Numbered from the stretch's first letter, positions 1-9,024 are shown. The stretch is 64,000 nucleotides of DNA from Antarcticibacterium sp. 1MA-6-2 (GCF_021535135.1 NZ_CP091036.1:2666001-2730000), one strand, 5' to 3'. Made by a program: numbers and translations. Notes: generated by a model not told the origin, from the letters alone.

Positions 1-813
1 GTGAATTTCTCTACCGGAAATGAATCAGCGCTTATGCTACAACCACGGAATTTGATCGTAGTTGAGGAGAATGCACAGGTACAGATCATTGAACGCCACC
101 AGAGTCTTACAGATCATCCCGTACTCACAAATTCTGTTACAGAAATTTACGCAGGAAAGAATGCTATTGTTGATTATTATAAAATACAGAATGACAGGGC
201 TTCAGCTTCATTAATAGACAATACTTTTATTGAGCAGAAGGATAACTCTAATTGTTCAATCCACACTTTTTCTTTTGGAGGAAAATTGACGAGAAATAAC
301 CTCAATTTTTATCAGCGTGGAGAACATTGCGATTCTACCTTAAAAGGAATAACCATAATTGAGGATAAGCAACTAGTAGATCATAATACGCTGGTGCATC
401 ATATATTCCCTAACTGCGAAAGCCATCAGGATTACAAAGGTATTTTTGCTGATACTTCTTACTGTGTCTTTAATGGAAAAGTAGTTGTAGATAAGGAAGC
501 ACAGAAAATTAATGCTTTCCAGGCCAACAATAATATATTATTGGATGACAAAGCGACAATCAACTCCAAACCACAATTGGAAATCTTTGCCGATGACGTA
601 AAATGTAGTCACGGCTGTACAATTGGGCAGCTGGATAAGGATTCACTTTTCTACCTCCGCTCAAGAGGGATTCCTCAAAAAGAGGCAAAAGCACTATTGA
701 TGTATGCTTTTGCAAATAATGTTTTGGAAAGTGTTAGAATTCCTGAAATAAAGAAGAGAATAACAAAACAAATAGCTTTAAAATTGGGTGTAAATCTGGG
801 ATTTGACCTTTAA
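1..813 (+). CDS. sufD: SufD, Fe-S cluster assembly scaffold subunit (5' truncated by window edge)
   Basis: This is the C-terminal 270 residues of SufD, the partner of SufB and SufC in the SUF iron-sulfur scaffold complex; the family is usually about 430 residues, so the start lies left of the window. The visible part contains the beta-helix core and the conserved C-terminal block with SRGIPQKEAKALL and a following AFANNVL helix. A conserved VDHNTLVHH / NCESHQDYKG region is present near the middle. It is followed 24 bases later by sufS on the same strand, which supports the SUF assignment. Position 1 is within the gene and is not a real start. Confidence 0.93.
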   Translation: MNFSTGNESALMLQPRNLIVVEENAQVQIIERHQSLTDHPVLTNSVTEIYAGKNAIVDYYKIQNDRASASLIDNTFIEQKDNSNCSIHTFSFGGKLTRNNLNFYQRGEHCDSTLKGITIIEDKQLVDHNTLVHHIFPNCESHQDYKGIFADTSYCVFNGKVVVDKEAQKINAFQANNNILLDDKATINSKPQLEIFADDVKCSHGCTIGQLDKDSLFYLRSRGIPQKEAKALLMYAFANNVLESVRIPEIKKRITKQIALKLGVNLGFDL

Positions 814-837
814 TAAATTAGCAGGAAAAAACGGTGT

Positions 838-2077
838 ATGAGTGTATTGGCCAAACAATCTTCTTTTGATGTAGAAATGATAAGGAAAGACTTTCCTATT
901 CTAAAAAGGGAAGTTAACGGCCATCCTTTGGTCTATTTTGATAATGCCGCTACTTCACAAACGCCTGTACAGGTAATGGATGCTATTGTAGATTACTATT
1001 CTAACTATAATTCTAATATCCACCGGGGAGTTCATTCCCTTTCGCAGGAAGCTACAGACAAATACGAGGAAGCCAGGAAAAAGGTGCAGGCACATTTTAA
1101 CGCTGCTCATTCATACGAGATTATCCTTACATCCGGCACCACACACGGGATTAATCTTGTGGCCAGCGGATTTTCAGCCCTACTGGAAGAAGGAGATGAG
1201 ATAATGGTCTCTGCTTTGGAACATCACTCGAACATTGTTCCGTGGCAAATGCTAACCGAAAAAACAGGAGCTGTTCTCAAAGTTATCCCCATGGATGAAA
1301 GTGGAGAATTAATTCTTTCAGAATTTGAAAAGCTTCTTTCACGAAAAACAAAAGTTGTTTTCATAAACCACGTATCCAACGCACTCGGTACTATTAATCC
1401 TATAGAGGAGATTATTGCCGGGGCACATAAGGTGGGTGCTGCGGTATTGGTTGACGGTGCACAGGCCGCTCCCCATATTAAAGCAGATGTACAGGCTTTA
1501 GATGTAGATTTCTATGTAGCCTCTGCACATAAAATGTGTGGCCCAACGGGAGTTGGGATCCTTTATGGAAAAGAAAAATGGTTAAAAAAACTACCTCCTT
1601 ACCAGGGAGGCGGAGAAATGATAGCCACTGTTACTTTTGAAAAAACCACTTACGCAGATCTACCTCACAAATTCGAAGCAGGAACTCCAAATATTTGTGG
1701 GGGAATAGCCTTTGGTGCAGCACTGGATTACATGAATAATATTGGTTTTGAAACCATTGCCGCTTACGAACAGGAGCTACTGCATTACGCAACTCAAAAG
1801 CTTCTTGAGATCGAGAAAGTTAAGATCTACGGCATTTCCAAAAAGAAAACTGCAGTAATTTCCTTTAACATTGAAGGAATTCACCCTTATGACATAGGAA
1901 CCATTGTCGACAAATTGGGAATAGCAGTTCGCACTTAGCCATCATTGTGCTCAACCCATTATGGATTACTACAAGATCCCGGGAACAGTGAGGGCATCTT
2001 TTTCTTTTTACAACACCAAAGAAGAAATTGATACCTTTATAGATGCGATAAAACGTGCAAAATCAATGTTGGAATAA
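838..2077 (+). CDS. sufS: SufS cysteine desulfurase (frame broken at 1933-1939)
   Basis: PLP-dependent cysteine desulfurase that supplies persulfide sulfur to the SUF scaffold through SufE. The PLP lysine is K232 in SAHKMCGPTG and the persulfide cysteine is expected at about residue 370 in the HHCAQP motif. The frame runs to a TAG at 1936-1938, then HHCAQP and the rest continue one base out of phase to the stop at 2075-2077. At the break the family demands VRT-G-HHCAQP, that is ACCGGC, but the sequence shows ACTTAGC. With that one-base excess removed the protein is 412 residues, normal for SufS. I treat the break as probably artefactual. It sits between sufD and sufE in the operon. Confidence 0.93.
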
Positions 2078-2090
2078 AAATCCTTCAGCT

Positions 2091-2534
2091 ATGAAAAATC
2101 TTCTGGTTCTATTTCTGATTATTTTGGTATCCTGCGGTGAAAAAAAGACAGCAAAGCCGATCCAATGAAACCGCAGACTTAGTCTTGCTGAAGATCCTGA
2201 ACTTTCAGGAAGTTATTTCATAACGCAATTAGGAAACGAAGATGTTTCTTCAGAAGAAATTGATCTCACCTTTGATGAAAAGCGGAAGGAATTGCGCGGA
2301 AACGCAGGATGTAACCCTAGGTTTAGTTCAGGATTTGAAAGAGATGGAAGAAAAATTACCTTCAGTGAACCTGTAAGTACCAGAATGTTTTGCGACGGAA
2401 AAATGGAAAGGGAAAATCAGGTAATGGAAATCCTTCCGAAGATTACTGAAATGAGAAAAAACGAGGATAATGTGATCTTTCTTTCAAACGAGGGAGAGCA
2501 GTTATTAATGGTTCAAAAAAACGGAAATGAGTAA
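2091..2534 (+). CDS. META/HslJ-domain lipoprotein (two frame breaks)
   Basis: Small lipoprotein with a hydrophobic start and a lipobox ending at VSCG, then a META (HslJ-like) domain recognisable by GNAGCN and a later TRMFCDG motif. Two breaks are needed to read it through. One lies in the A-run near 2141-2147, where one A seems missing. The other is at 2177-2183, ACTTAGT where ACCGGT would restore the frame (T-G-L-A-E-D). Reconstructed length is about 147 residues. It overlaps the sufE start by 8 bases and is co-oriented with the suf genes. Its role is unknown; META proteins are often linked to stress or outer-membrane functions in other bacteria. Confidence 0.75.
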
Positions 2535-2952
2535 TATAAAAGAGAAGCAGGAAGAGGTTGTAGAGGAGTTTTCTATGTTTGATGACTGGATGCAGCGTTA
2601 TGAATATATGATAGATCTTGGAAAATCCCTGCCCCTTATTGATGAAAAATATAAAGTAGAGGAAAACATTATAAAAGGCTGCCAAAGCAAGGTTTGGGTA
2701 CACGCAGAGTTAGAGGGAGATAAACTTGTTTTTACGGCAGATAGTGACGCTATAATAACAAAAGGAATTGTGGCGATTCTAATAAGGGTATTTTCAAATC
2801 AACATCCTGCAGATATACTGGAAGCCGATACACAGTTTATTGATGAAATCGGGCTAAAAGAGCACCTCTCTCCCACCCGTGCAAACGGATTGGTGAGTAT
2901 GATTAAACAATTGAAAATGTATGCTATAGCGTATCAAACACAACTAGATTAA
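2527..2952 (+). CDS. sufE: SufE sulfur acceptor protein
   Basis: SufE accepts persulfide sulfur from SufS and stimulates its activity. The 141-residue protein has the family pattern: an N-terminal helix, the IKGCQSKVW motif carrying the sulfur-accepting cysteine at about residue 50, and a C-terminal TRANGLVSMIKQLK segment. The start ATG at 2527 overlaps the upstream lipoprotein stop, consistent with translational coupling in the suf operon. The next gene begins two bases after its stop. Intact, with no frame problem. Confidence 0.95.
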   Translation: MSNIKEKQEEVVEEFSMFDDWMQRYEYMIDLGKSLPLIDEKYKVEENIIKGCQSKVWVHAELEGDKLVFTADSDAIITKGIVAILIRVFSNQHPADILEADTQFIDEIGLKEHLSPTRANGLVSMIKQLKMYAIAYQTQLD

Positions 2953-2953
2953 A

Positions 2954-3277
2954 ATGGAACAGGAAATAGATACCCAGGAACTGGGAGAAAAAATAGTAAG
3001 GGTACTAAAAACCATTTATGACCCCGAAATTCCCGTTGATATATATGAATTAGGGCTAATTTATGACGTCATGGTAAATACTGATTATGATGTCAAGATC
3101 CTGATGACGCTTACAACTCCTAACTGTCCGGTTGCTGAAAGCTTACCGCAGGAGGTTGAAGAAAGGGTAAAATCCCTTGATATGGTTAAGGATTGTGAAG
3201 TTGAAATAACTTTTGATCCCCCATGGACTCAGGATCTTATGAGCGAAGAAGCTAAACTGGAACTCGGGATGCTTTAG
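2954..3277 (+). CDS. DUF59 / MIP18-family Fe-S assembly factor (SufT-like)
   Basis: A 107-residue DUF59-family protein with the characteristic YDPEIPVDIYELGLIYD motif near residue 20 and TTPNCPVAESLP around residue 55, which carries the conserved cysteine. Family members (SufT, PaaD, yeast Cia2/human MIP18) act in maturation or delivery of Fe-S clusters. It starts two bases after sufE, so it belongs to the suf operon. It is shorter than SufT proteins that carry extra N-terminal domains, so I leave the symbol blank. Confidence 0.9.
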   Translation: MEQEIDTQELGEKIVRVLKTIYDPEIPVDIYELGLIYDVMVNTDYDVKILMTLTTPNCPVAESLPQEVEERVKSLDMVKDCEVEITFDPPWTQDLMSEEAKLELGML

Positions 3278-3329
3278 GCACCTTATCCCCCGAAGGGGAA
3301 AGGATACAAAAGATGCAATTAAATTTACT

Positions 3330-3842
3330 ATGTCTACAGAAATTATAAATCGGGTTGCAAATAGCAAATTAGTCACTTTTGACCTTGAGGATTTCTATCC
3401 TAAAGGCGAAAGAGTTTTATTTGATATTAAGGATTGGTTACTGGAAGGATTAGTGTTGAGGGAAGGTGTATTTAGAGAAAAGGCCGCTGCCTGGGACTGG
3501 AGCCAATATGATGGCTCTTACGTCGCCTTAACCTGTTCTACAGATGCCATTATTCCGGCCTGGGCCTATATGCTCCTCGCCACTTACCTGCAGCCTTACG
3601 CGAAAAAAGTAGTTGTGGGAAATCTGGATAATTTGGAAACGGTACTTTACACAGAAATCATACAAAATCTGGATGTCACAGCTCTTGCAGACAAACCTGT
3701 AATTGTTAAAGGCTGCTCTCACAAACCTGTACCTCAAAACGCTTACATATTACTAATCTCAAAACTACAATCTGTAGTAAAAAGCCTTATGTACGGGGAA
3801 GCCTGTTCCTCAGTACCGCTTTATAAGAAATCCAAAAACTAA
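3330..3842 (+). CDS. DUF2480 family protein
   Basis: A 170-residue protein matching the Bacteroidota-restricted DUF2480 family, which regularly follows the suf genes in Flavobacteriaceae. Visible features are an N-terminal LVTFDLEDFYPKGERV block, a central ALTCSTDAIIPAWAYMLL stretch and a conserved KGCSHKPVP segment with one cysteine. There is no signal peptide and no membrane segment, so it should be cytosolic. The position in a SUF operon suggests a link with Fe-S metabolism, but no activity is established to my knowledge. It is followed after four bases by the DUF3078 gene. Confidence 0.85.
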   Translation: MSTEIINRVANSKLVTFDLEDFYPKGERVLFDIKDWLLEGLVLREGVFREKAAAWDWSQYDGSYVALTCSTDAIIPAWAYMLLATYLQPYAKKVVVGNLDNLETVLYTEIIQNLDVTALADKPVIVKGCSHKPVPQNAYILLISKLQSVVKSLMYGEACSSVPLYKKSKN

Positions 3843-3846
3843 ATAA

Positions 3847-4749
3847 ATGAAACATTTTTTTCCTGTCTTTCTACTGCTGGTCTCTACCCTCACAGTATCT
3901 GCACAAGACAAAGGAAAAGAGGTTCCGCCCAATGGCTGGACTTCTGAAGGTACAATTCAACTTTTGTTCAATCAATCTGCTTTTAATCACGAATGGACAG
4001 GAGGAGGAACATCCAGTATTGCAGGAAACCTCAACTTTAATTATGAGGAGAATTACAGGATGGACAACTTTTCCTGGACCAACAGGATTCATGCGAATTA
4101 TGGATTGACAAAGGTAAAAACCGATAAGTTTGCGCGTAAAACCAGTGACAGATTTGAACTTAATTCTGTTGCAGGTTATCAATTGGAGAATTCCAATTGG
4201 TACTACTCCTATTTTTTAAATTTCAGGACTCAATTTGACAAAGGGTACAACTTCAGCAAAGATCCTGAAACAGGACAAACTATAAGAACAGAATATACTC
4301 ATTTTCTCTCTCCTGCTTACCTGCAAACAGGACCGGGATTTATGTGGAAAAAGGATGAAAACTTTATTGTAAATATTGCCCCTGCCACTGCCAGGTTTAT
4401 TTTTGTAGATGATAAATTCACCACTACCCCGGGCTATGCAGATGGTCGCTATTTTGGTGTAAACGAAGGAAAAAGCAGCCGCTTCGAATTTGGTGCTGCT
4501 CTTAATGCATACCTTCAATTTAAAGTAATGAGTGATGTGGTGATGGAAAATAGTATAAACCTCTACTCTAATTATCTAGACAAACCTGGAAATGTAGATA
4601 TTGATTACCTGATGAACCTTGAAATGGGCATCAATAAATATCTTTCTGCAAATTTGCTTTTCCAGGCCATTTATGATGATAATGCAGTTGCTGCCTTTCA
4701 AATTAGAGAAGTATTTGGACTTGGCATTAACTACAATTTCGGATTCTAA
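3847..4749 (+). CDS. DUF3078 outer-membrane-type protein
   Basis: A 300-residue secreted protein with an N-terminal signal peptide (hydrophobic stretch ending TVSAQ). The remainder is rich in alternating aromatic/polar segments typical of an outer-membrane beta-barrel and ends in NYNFGF with a terminal phenylalanine. DUF3078 proteins are common in Bacteroidota and of unknown function. It is the last gene of the suf cluster; a strong terminator follows at about 4772-4803. Confidence 0.85.
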   Translation: MKHFFPVFLLLVSTLTVSAQDKGKEVPPNGWTSEGTIQLLFNQSAFNHEWTGGGTSSIAGNLNFNYEENYRMDNFSWTNRIHANYGLTKVKTDKFARKTSDRFELNSVAGYQLENSNWYYSYFLNFRTQFDKGYNFSKDPETGQTIRTEYTHFLSPAYLQTGPGFMWKKDENFIVNIAPATARFIFVDDKFTTTPGYADGRYFGVNEGKSSRFEFGAALNAYLQFKVMSDVVMENSINLYSNYLDKPGNVDIDYLMNLEMGINKYLSANLLFQAIYDDNAVAAFQIREVFGLGINYNFGF

Positions 4750-4769
4750 AAATATCCCTTTATAGATTT

Positions 4770-4803
4770 TAATCCCGAAGCAGCTGCTTCGGGATTTTTG
4801 TTT
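4770..4803 (+). terminator. Rho-independent terminator after the suf operon
   Basis: A near-perfect palindrome CCCGAAGCAGCTGCTTCGGG is followed by ATTTTTG. It lies 20 bases after the DUF3078 stop and closes the suf operon. Confidence 0.85.
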
Positions 4804-4869
4804 TCACTAATTTCTAGTTAAATTTTTGCTGAATTAGATTCGCTGAAATTGCTTTTAGAATCAATTGTG

Positions 4870-4877
4870 TAACTTTG
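4870..4877 (+). promoter_or_regulatory. Bacteroidota -7 promoter element TAACTTTG before hflX
   Basis: TAACTTTG matches the TAnnTTTG -7 consensus used by the Bacteroidota primary sigma factor. The hflX ATG at 4883 begins only five bases after it, so the transcript would be leaderless or nearly so. A possible -33 TTG lies near 4848. The same element overlaps a TTG codon at 4865, which argues against that codon as the start. Confidence 0.6.
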
Positions 4878-4882
4878 AATCT

Positions 4883-6103
4883 ATGATAGAAAAGACAGAT
4901 TTAAATTATGAAAAAGCGGTGCTTATTGGGATTGTCACCCGGGAGCAGGATGCTGATAAACTGAATGAATACCTGGACGAACTGGAATTTCTCACCTATA
5001 CAGCAGGTGGCGAAGTTGTAAAAAGGTTTACCCAAAAAATGGATCGGCCCGATCCCAAGACTTTTATAGGATCAGGAAAAATTAACGATGTTAAACAGTT
5101 CATTGATGAAAATGAAGTTGGAACTGCAATTTTTGATGACGAACTTTCTCCTGCTCAACAAAAAAATATAGAACGGGTCCTGCAGTGCAAAGTGCTGGAC
5201 AGGACTAACCTTATTTTGGACATTTTTGCGCAACGTGCACAAACAAGTTATGCGCGAACGCAGGTAGAACTGGCGCAATATCAATATTTGCTCCCAAGGC
5301 TTGCGGGAATGTGGACTCACCTGGAGAGACAACGTGGTGGTATAGGAATGCGTGGTCCCGGGGAAACAGAAATCGAGACTGACCGTAGGATCGTTAGAGA
5401 TAAAATTGCCCTGCTCAAGAAAAAGATTGAAACCATTGACAAACAAATGGAAGTTCAAAGGGGAAACCGCGGGCAGCTGGTGCGGGTGGCCTTGGTGGGC
5501 TACACCAACGTAGGAAAATCTACCCTGATGAATGTCATAAGCAAAAGTGAAGTATTTGCTGAAAATAAATTATTTGCTACGCTGGACACTACAGTTAGAA
5601 AGGTTGTAATAAGAAATCTTCCATTCCTGCTTACCGACACTGTTGGTTTTATTAGGAAGCTACCCACCCAATTAATAGAATCTTTTAAATCTACTCTGGA
5701 TGAAGTAAGGGAGGCAGATCTTCTCCTGCACGTTGTTGATATTTCTCATCCAAATTTTGATGATCACATTGAATCGGTGAATCAAACTCTTGCCGACATA
5801 AAGAGTGCAGATAAACCTACCATAATGGTATTTAATAAAATAGATGCCTACCAACCTGAAGAGATCGAAAGCGATGACCTGGTAACAGAAAAGACAACAG
5901 CTCATAATACACTGGAGGAGTGGAGGCAAACCTGGATGAACAGGCTGGGGAACAATGTTCTTTTTATTTCAGCACTTAATAAGGAGAATATGGAAGATTT
6001 CAGAAAAAAGGTTTATGATACAGTAAGAGATATTCACGTTACCAGATTTCCATACAACAATTTCTTATACCCGGAATATGATGCTTATGGTGAGGAAGAA
6101 TAA
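4883..6103 (+). CDS. hflX: HflX ribosome-splitting GTPase
   Basis: HflX is a ribosome-associated GTPase that splits stalled ribosomes under stress. Domains in order: an N-terminal HflX domain (roughly residues 1-190) with the conserved GRGEMQ-like region represented by QRGGIGMRGPGETEIETDRR, then the G domain with G1 ALVGYTNVGKST, G3 DTVGF and G4 NKID. The C-terminal part is short, as usual in flavobacteria. I choose ATG 4883 over the in-frame TTG at 4865 because the -7 promoter element overlaps the latter. Length is about 406 residues. It is a stand-alone gene. Confidence 0.92.
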   Translation: MIEKTDLNYEKAVLIGIVTREQDADKLNEYLDELEFLTYTAGGEVVKRFTQKMDRPDPKTFIGSGKINDVKQFIDENEVGTAIFDDELSPAQQKNIERVLQCKVLDRTNLILDIFAQRAQTSYARTQVELAQYQYLLPRLAGMWTHLERQRGGIGMRGPGETEIETDRRIVRDKIALLKKKIETIDKQMEVQRGNRGQLVRVALVGYTNVGKSTLMNVISKSEVFAENKLFATLDTTVRKVVIRNLPFLLTDTVGFIRKLPTQLIESFKSTLDEVREADLLLHVVDISHPNFDDHIESVNQTLADIKSADKPTIMVFNKIDAYQPEEIESDDLVTEKTTAHNTLEEWRQTWMNRLGNNVLFISALNKENMEDFRKKVYDTVRDIHVTRFPYNNFLYPEYDAYGEEE

Positions 6104-6136
6104 TCTTTTTCTTAAATTAGTATAAACCAAAGTCTT

Positions 6137-6868
6137 ATGAAAAAATTCTTGTTTTTACCTGTGGTTCTTTTCTGCGGAATTTTATACGCGCAGGATTTGA
6201 GTGGTTCCTGGAAACTAACCGAAAGAAATGGAACCGAAGTGAAAGATATGGAAGTGGTACAGATCATTCAGGATGGCTATTTTTCTATAGGTGCAAAGCT
6301 GAAGGAGGGAAATAAATTTCATAGTGCCAAAGGCGGAGAATTTGAAGTAACAGGAGATAAATTCAAAATTGTTCAGGATTACAATACCGAAAATCCGGAG
6401 CTCATAGGCAAAGAAATAAATTACACCTTCAGTAAAGAAGGAGATAAATTCACATTATCTGATCCTATTAATAATGAAGTCTGGCAAAGGATCTCTAACA
6501 AAGAAAACGATCTCACACGTAATTGGGTAATTACGGGAAGGGAACGTAACGGGGAAATGGGAACAATGACGCCCGGAGACAGAAGAACCGTCAAGATCCT
6601 TAGTGGCGACCGTTTTCAATGGATTGCCTTCAATAGTGCTACAGGAGAATTTAGTGGCACTGGCGGGGGAACCTACACTGCCAAAGATGGAAAATATACA
6701 GAAATTATAGAATTTTTCTCCAGAGACGACAGCCGCGTAGGCGCCAGCTTAGAATTTGATTACGAAGTTAAGGATGGAAAATGGCATCATAACGGAAAAA
6801 GCTCTAAAGGAGATCCAATTTATGAAATCTGGTCCCCTTATGAAGAAGCTTATCAAAAAAGTAATTAA
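6137..6868 (+). CDS. Secreted protein of unknown function with duplicated lipocalin-like repeats
   Basis: A 243-residue protein with a signal peptide (MKKFLFLPVVLFCGILYAQ). The mature part begins DLSGSWKL and seems to hold two related halves, each opening with a W-containing strand (GSWKLTERNG near residue 22 and RNWVITGRERNG near residue 130) and containing E-V-W or E-I-W endings. This looks like the small lipocalin-like or DUF4488-type folds common in Bacteroidota, but I do not recognise the exact family. It is followed by a shared terminator with the convergent gene at 6933. Confidence 0.7.
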   Translation: MKKFLFLPVVLFCGILYAQDLSGSWKLTERNGTEVKDMEVVQIIQDGYFSIGAKLKEGNKFHSAKGGEFEVTGDKFKIVQDYNTENPELIGKEINYTFSKEGDKFTLSDPINNEVWQRISNKENDLTRNWVITGRERNGEMGTMTPGDRRTVKILSGDRFQWIAFNSATGEFSGTGGGTYTAKDGKYTEIIEFFSRDDSRVGASLEFDYEVKDGKWHHNGKSSKGDPIYEIWSPYEEAYQKSN

Positions 6869-6870
6869 AC

Positions 6871-6900
6871 AGAAAATCAGCCCTCGGGCTGATTTTCTGC
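6871..6900. terminator. Bidirectional terminator between convergent genes
   Basis: AAAATCAGCC and GGCTGATTTT form a 10-bp stem with a CTCG loop. A/T-runs on both sides let it serve the gene ending at 6868 and the reverse-strand gene ending at 6933. Confidence 0.8.
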
Positions 6901-6932
6901 GTTAATATATCTCTTTAATATATCTATAGACA

Positions 6933-7340
6933 CTAATTCCTCACCAGTACTCCTTCTACAGGAATGTAATATTCTCCTTTAGGGTTAGTTTTTAAACTGA
7001 AGAGGATTCTGTTCTCTACTGGCTGGTATTGCAGTTGCACATTACCCACAGCATAGCTGAGTCCGCTTCTTATACTTCCCTGGAAAATATTTTCGGCCTT
7101 TCTAATAAGAACTATAGAAAACTCATCCTTATTGTCGTTGCAATCTATTCTTTCTCCATGAAGGTAAACACTGCAGTGGTTTCCCCTGTAATTATTTTCT
7201 GAAATTTCTATAAGGTCAATTGTAAACATGTTTCCTCCATCGACTGAATTCCAGCTCCAGGAACCGGAAATATCCTGGGCAAAAGAGGAAAACGTAAGGA
7301 ACAATAAAAAGAATGGGTAGAGGAGTAATTTTTTTACCAT
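6933..7340 (-). CDS. Small secreted protein, unknown function
   Basis: A 135-residue protein with a clear signal peptide (about 21 residues ending SSFAQ). The mature region begins DISGSWSWNSVDGG, resembling the opening of the protein at 6137-6868, and contains two cysteines (HCSVYL and IDCNDN) that could pair. It is probably a small extracytoplasmic beta-barrel of the lipocalin-like type. No catalytic motif is visible and I do not recognise the family. Confidence 0.65.
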   Translation of the reverse strand: MVKKLLLYPFFLLFLTFSSFAQDISGSWSWNSVDGGNMFTIDLIEISENNYRGNHCSVYLHGERIDCNDNKDEFSIVLIRKAENIFQGSIRSGLSYAVGNVQLQYQPVENRILFSLKTNPKGEYYIPVEGVLVRN

Positions 7341-7523
7341 AAATAAAAGTTAAATCGAAAAATAAAAGGTGATTTTAAGCTACGCAAAATTACAACAGAA
7401 ATTTCGTAAAATTCTGTTACTCTTACGTTATAAAAGTCCCAACATACTTTTTTCGGTTTTGTACGCAACCTTTTAATGTTATCAAGGTCATTTATATATG
7501 GAACCTTCAAAACTTTGTAGCTC

Positions 7524-7910
7524 ATGAAAATTTCCTTTCTTCTATCTGTCTTCTTTTTCTCCTTTTTTACAACATCCTGTGATAAGGAAGAGCCGGATCC
7601 GGTTGCTGCGATTGATATTTCCAACATAACTCTTGCCGAGTCCTTTTCTATAGGGCAAATGGCCGAAGTAAACGTGACAATCACCAAGCCTACTCCCTGC
7701 CATATTATAGAGGAGAAAGCACTAACTATTTCGGGCAGGATCTATTCTTACAATTTCCGCCTTATAGATAAAGCTGAAATTTGCATTCAAGTGACGCAGG
7801 AGGAAACCGTAACTGTAGATTTTGAACCTGCTGAAGCCGGGGAACACACTCTTAACTTTTTCATCAACGGGGATCTATTGGAAACCCGAACTGTAACAGT
7901 GACGGAATAA
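7524..7910 (+). CDS. Tandem lipoprotein paralogue 1
   Basis: A 128-residue lipoprotein with a signal sequence and lipobox ending TTSC followed by DKEEPDP. It is the first of three adjacent paralogues. Shared features are a block ISNITLAESFSIGQ, the motif KPTPCHIIEE, a second cysteine in AEICIQV, and a C-terminal AGEHTLNFFINGDLLETRTV. The two conserved cysteines could form a disulfide. The fold is probably an Ig-like beta-sandwich, which is an inference. The family is not one I can name. Confidence 0.75.
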   Translation: MKISFLLSVFFFSFFTTSCDKEEPDPVAAIDISNITLAESFSIGQMAEVNVTITKPTPCHIIEEKALTISGRIYSYNFRLIDKAEICIQVTQEETVTVDFEPAEAGEHTLNFFINGDLLETRTVTVTE

Positions 7911-8113
7911 TATAAAGTAATTAAAAATCACCCTATTTCTCCAAAGGCCAGATCTTCTGAGTATAGAAGAACCTAGCTTTTTTCTTTTTCCGGAAAAATA
8001 TATTCTCGGTTATTCATAATGAAATCTGTAATTGCTCTGACTCACAGATTCATACGCAACTTTTTTTACTTTTTAAGTCATTAATGTATATAACCTTCTC
8101 ACGATTGTAAAAT

Positions 8114-8503
8114 ATGAAAGTTTTTACTTTAATAACTCTCCTCTTCCTCTCTTCTCTTATAGTTTCCTGTGATAAGGAAGATGAAGAGCCTACTCCTGAA
8201 ATTAGTATTTCAAACATTACCCTGGCAGAAACCTATACTGTTGGACAGGCAGAGGAAATTAACGTGACTATCATCAAGCCCACTCCCTGCCATGAAATAG
8301 AAGAGGAATCAGCTACTGTCTCAGCAAGTACTTACTCGTATTACTTTCGCCTGTTAAACAATAGGGAATTTTGCATACAGGTTTTAGCGAGAGATGAAAC
8401 TATGAGTGTAAATTTTGAACCTACTGAAGCCGGAGAACATCTTCTTAATTTTTACATAGACGGGGAACTGCTGGAAACCCGAACAGTATTAGTTACAGAA
8501 TAA
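8114..8503 (+). CDS. Tandem lipoprotein paralogue 2
   Basis: A 129-residue lipoprotein, clearly paralogous to its left neighbour over its whole length: lipobox ending IVSC then DKEDEEP, the block ISNITLAETYTVGQ, motif KPTPCHEIEE, second cysteine in EFCIQV, and the tail AGEHLLNFYIDGELLETRTV. The upstream 60 bases also resemble those of paralogue 1 (GCAACTTTTT and a GTCATT...ATA-AACCTTC segment), so the duplication unit included the leader. Function unknown. Confidence 0.75.
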   Translation: MKVFTLITLLFLSSLIVSCDKEDEEPTPEISISNITLAETYTVGQAEEINVTIIKPTPCHEIEEESATVSASTYSYYFRLLNNREFCIQVLARDETMSVNFEPTEAGEHLLNFYIDGELLETRTVLVTE

Positions 8504-8605
8504 AATTTAAAATTCGCGCACCTTATTGCCCTAAAACCCTGGACCGACCTGATAATTGTTATGCACCCATATAATTTTTGAAAGCATTAAATACTTCCTA
8601 CACTT

Positions 8606-8992
8606 ATGAAGAATCTTAATCTTTTGTTCCTTCTGGCATTGTGTGCTCTCTCCATTAGTTGTCATAAAGAACAAATTTCTCCGGAACCGGAAACAGCAAT
8701 TGCAGATATTAATCTTTTTCCTGAATATCCATTTGTCCAGGCACAGAAGATAAATGTAACAGTATTGAAGCCCACCGCCTGCCACAAAATAGAAAAAGTC
8801 AAGGTTTCGGTTGTAGACAAAAATTTTTACTACGACTTTTTAGTTGGAAGTGAAACTGACGCCTGCATCCACGTACTAAGGGAGGAAGTAAAAAGCGTCT
8901 ATTTCTTACCTTCAGGAGGCGGAGAATATACCCTTAACTTTTACATCAACGGAAATTTTTACGAAACAAGGACTGTGGCCATATCAGGCTGA
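8606..8992 (+). CDS. Tandem lipoprotein paralogue 3 (divergent)
   Basis: A 128-residue lipoprotein with a lipobox ending SISC then HKEQ. It is the most divergent of the three tandem copies but keeps the two cysteine motifs (KPTACHKIEK and TDACIHV) and the tail GEYTLNFYINGNFYETRTV. The start ATG at 8606 gives a normal signal sequence. A terminator-like hairpin follows at about 9025-9066. Function unknown. Confidence 0.72.
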   Translation: MKNLNLLFLLALCALSISCHKEQISPEPETAIADINLFPEYPFVQAQKINVTVLKPTACHKIEKVKVSVVDKNFYYDFLVGSETDACIHVLREEVKSVYFLPSGGGEYTLNFYINGNFYETRTVAISG

Positions 8993-9024
8993 AAATAAAT
9001 AAAGATTAAACCTGATTCTGTTAG

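Noticed and set aside
4865..4882. TTG at 4865 as the hflX start
   Set aside because: The -7 promoter element TAACTTTG lies between this codon and ATG 4883, so it would not be transcribed.
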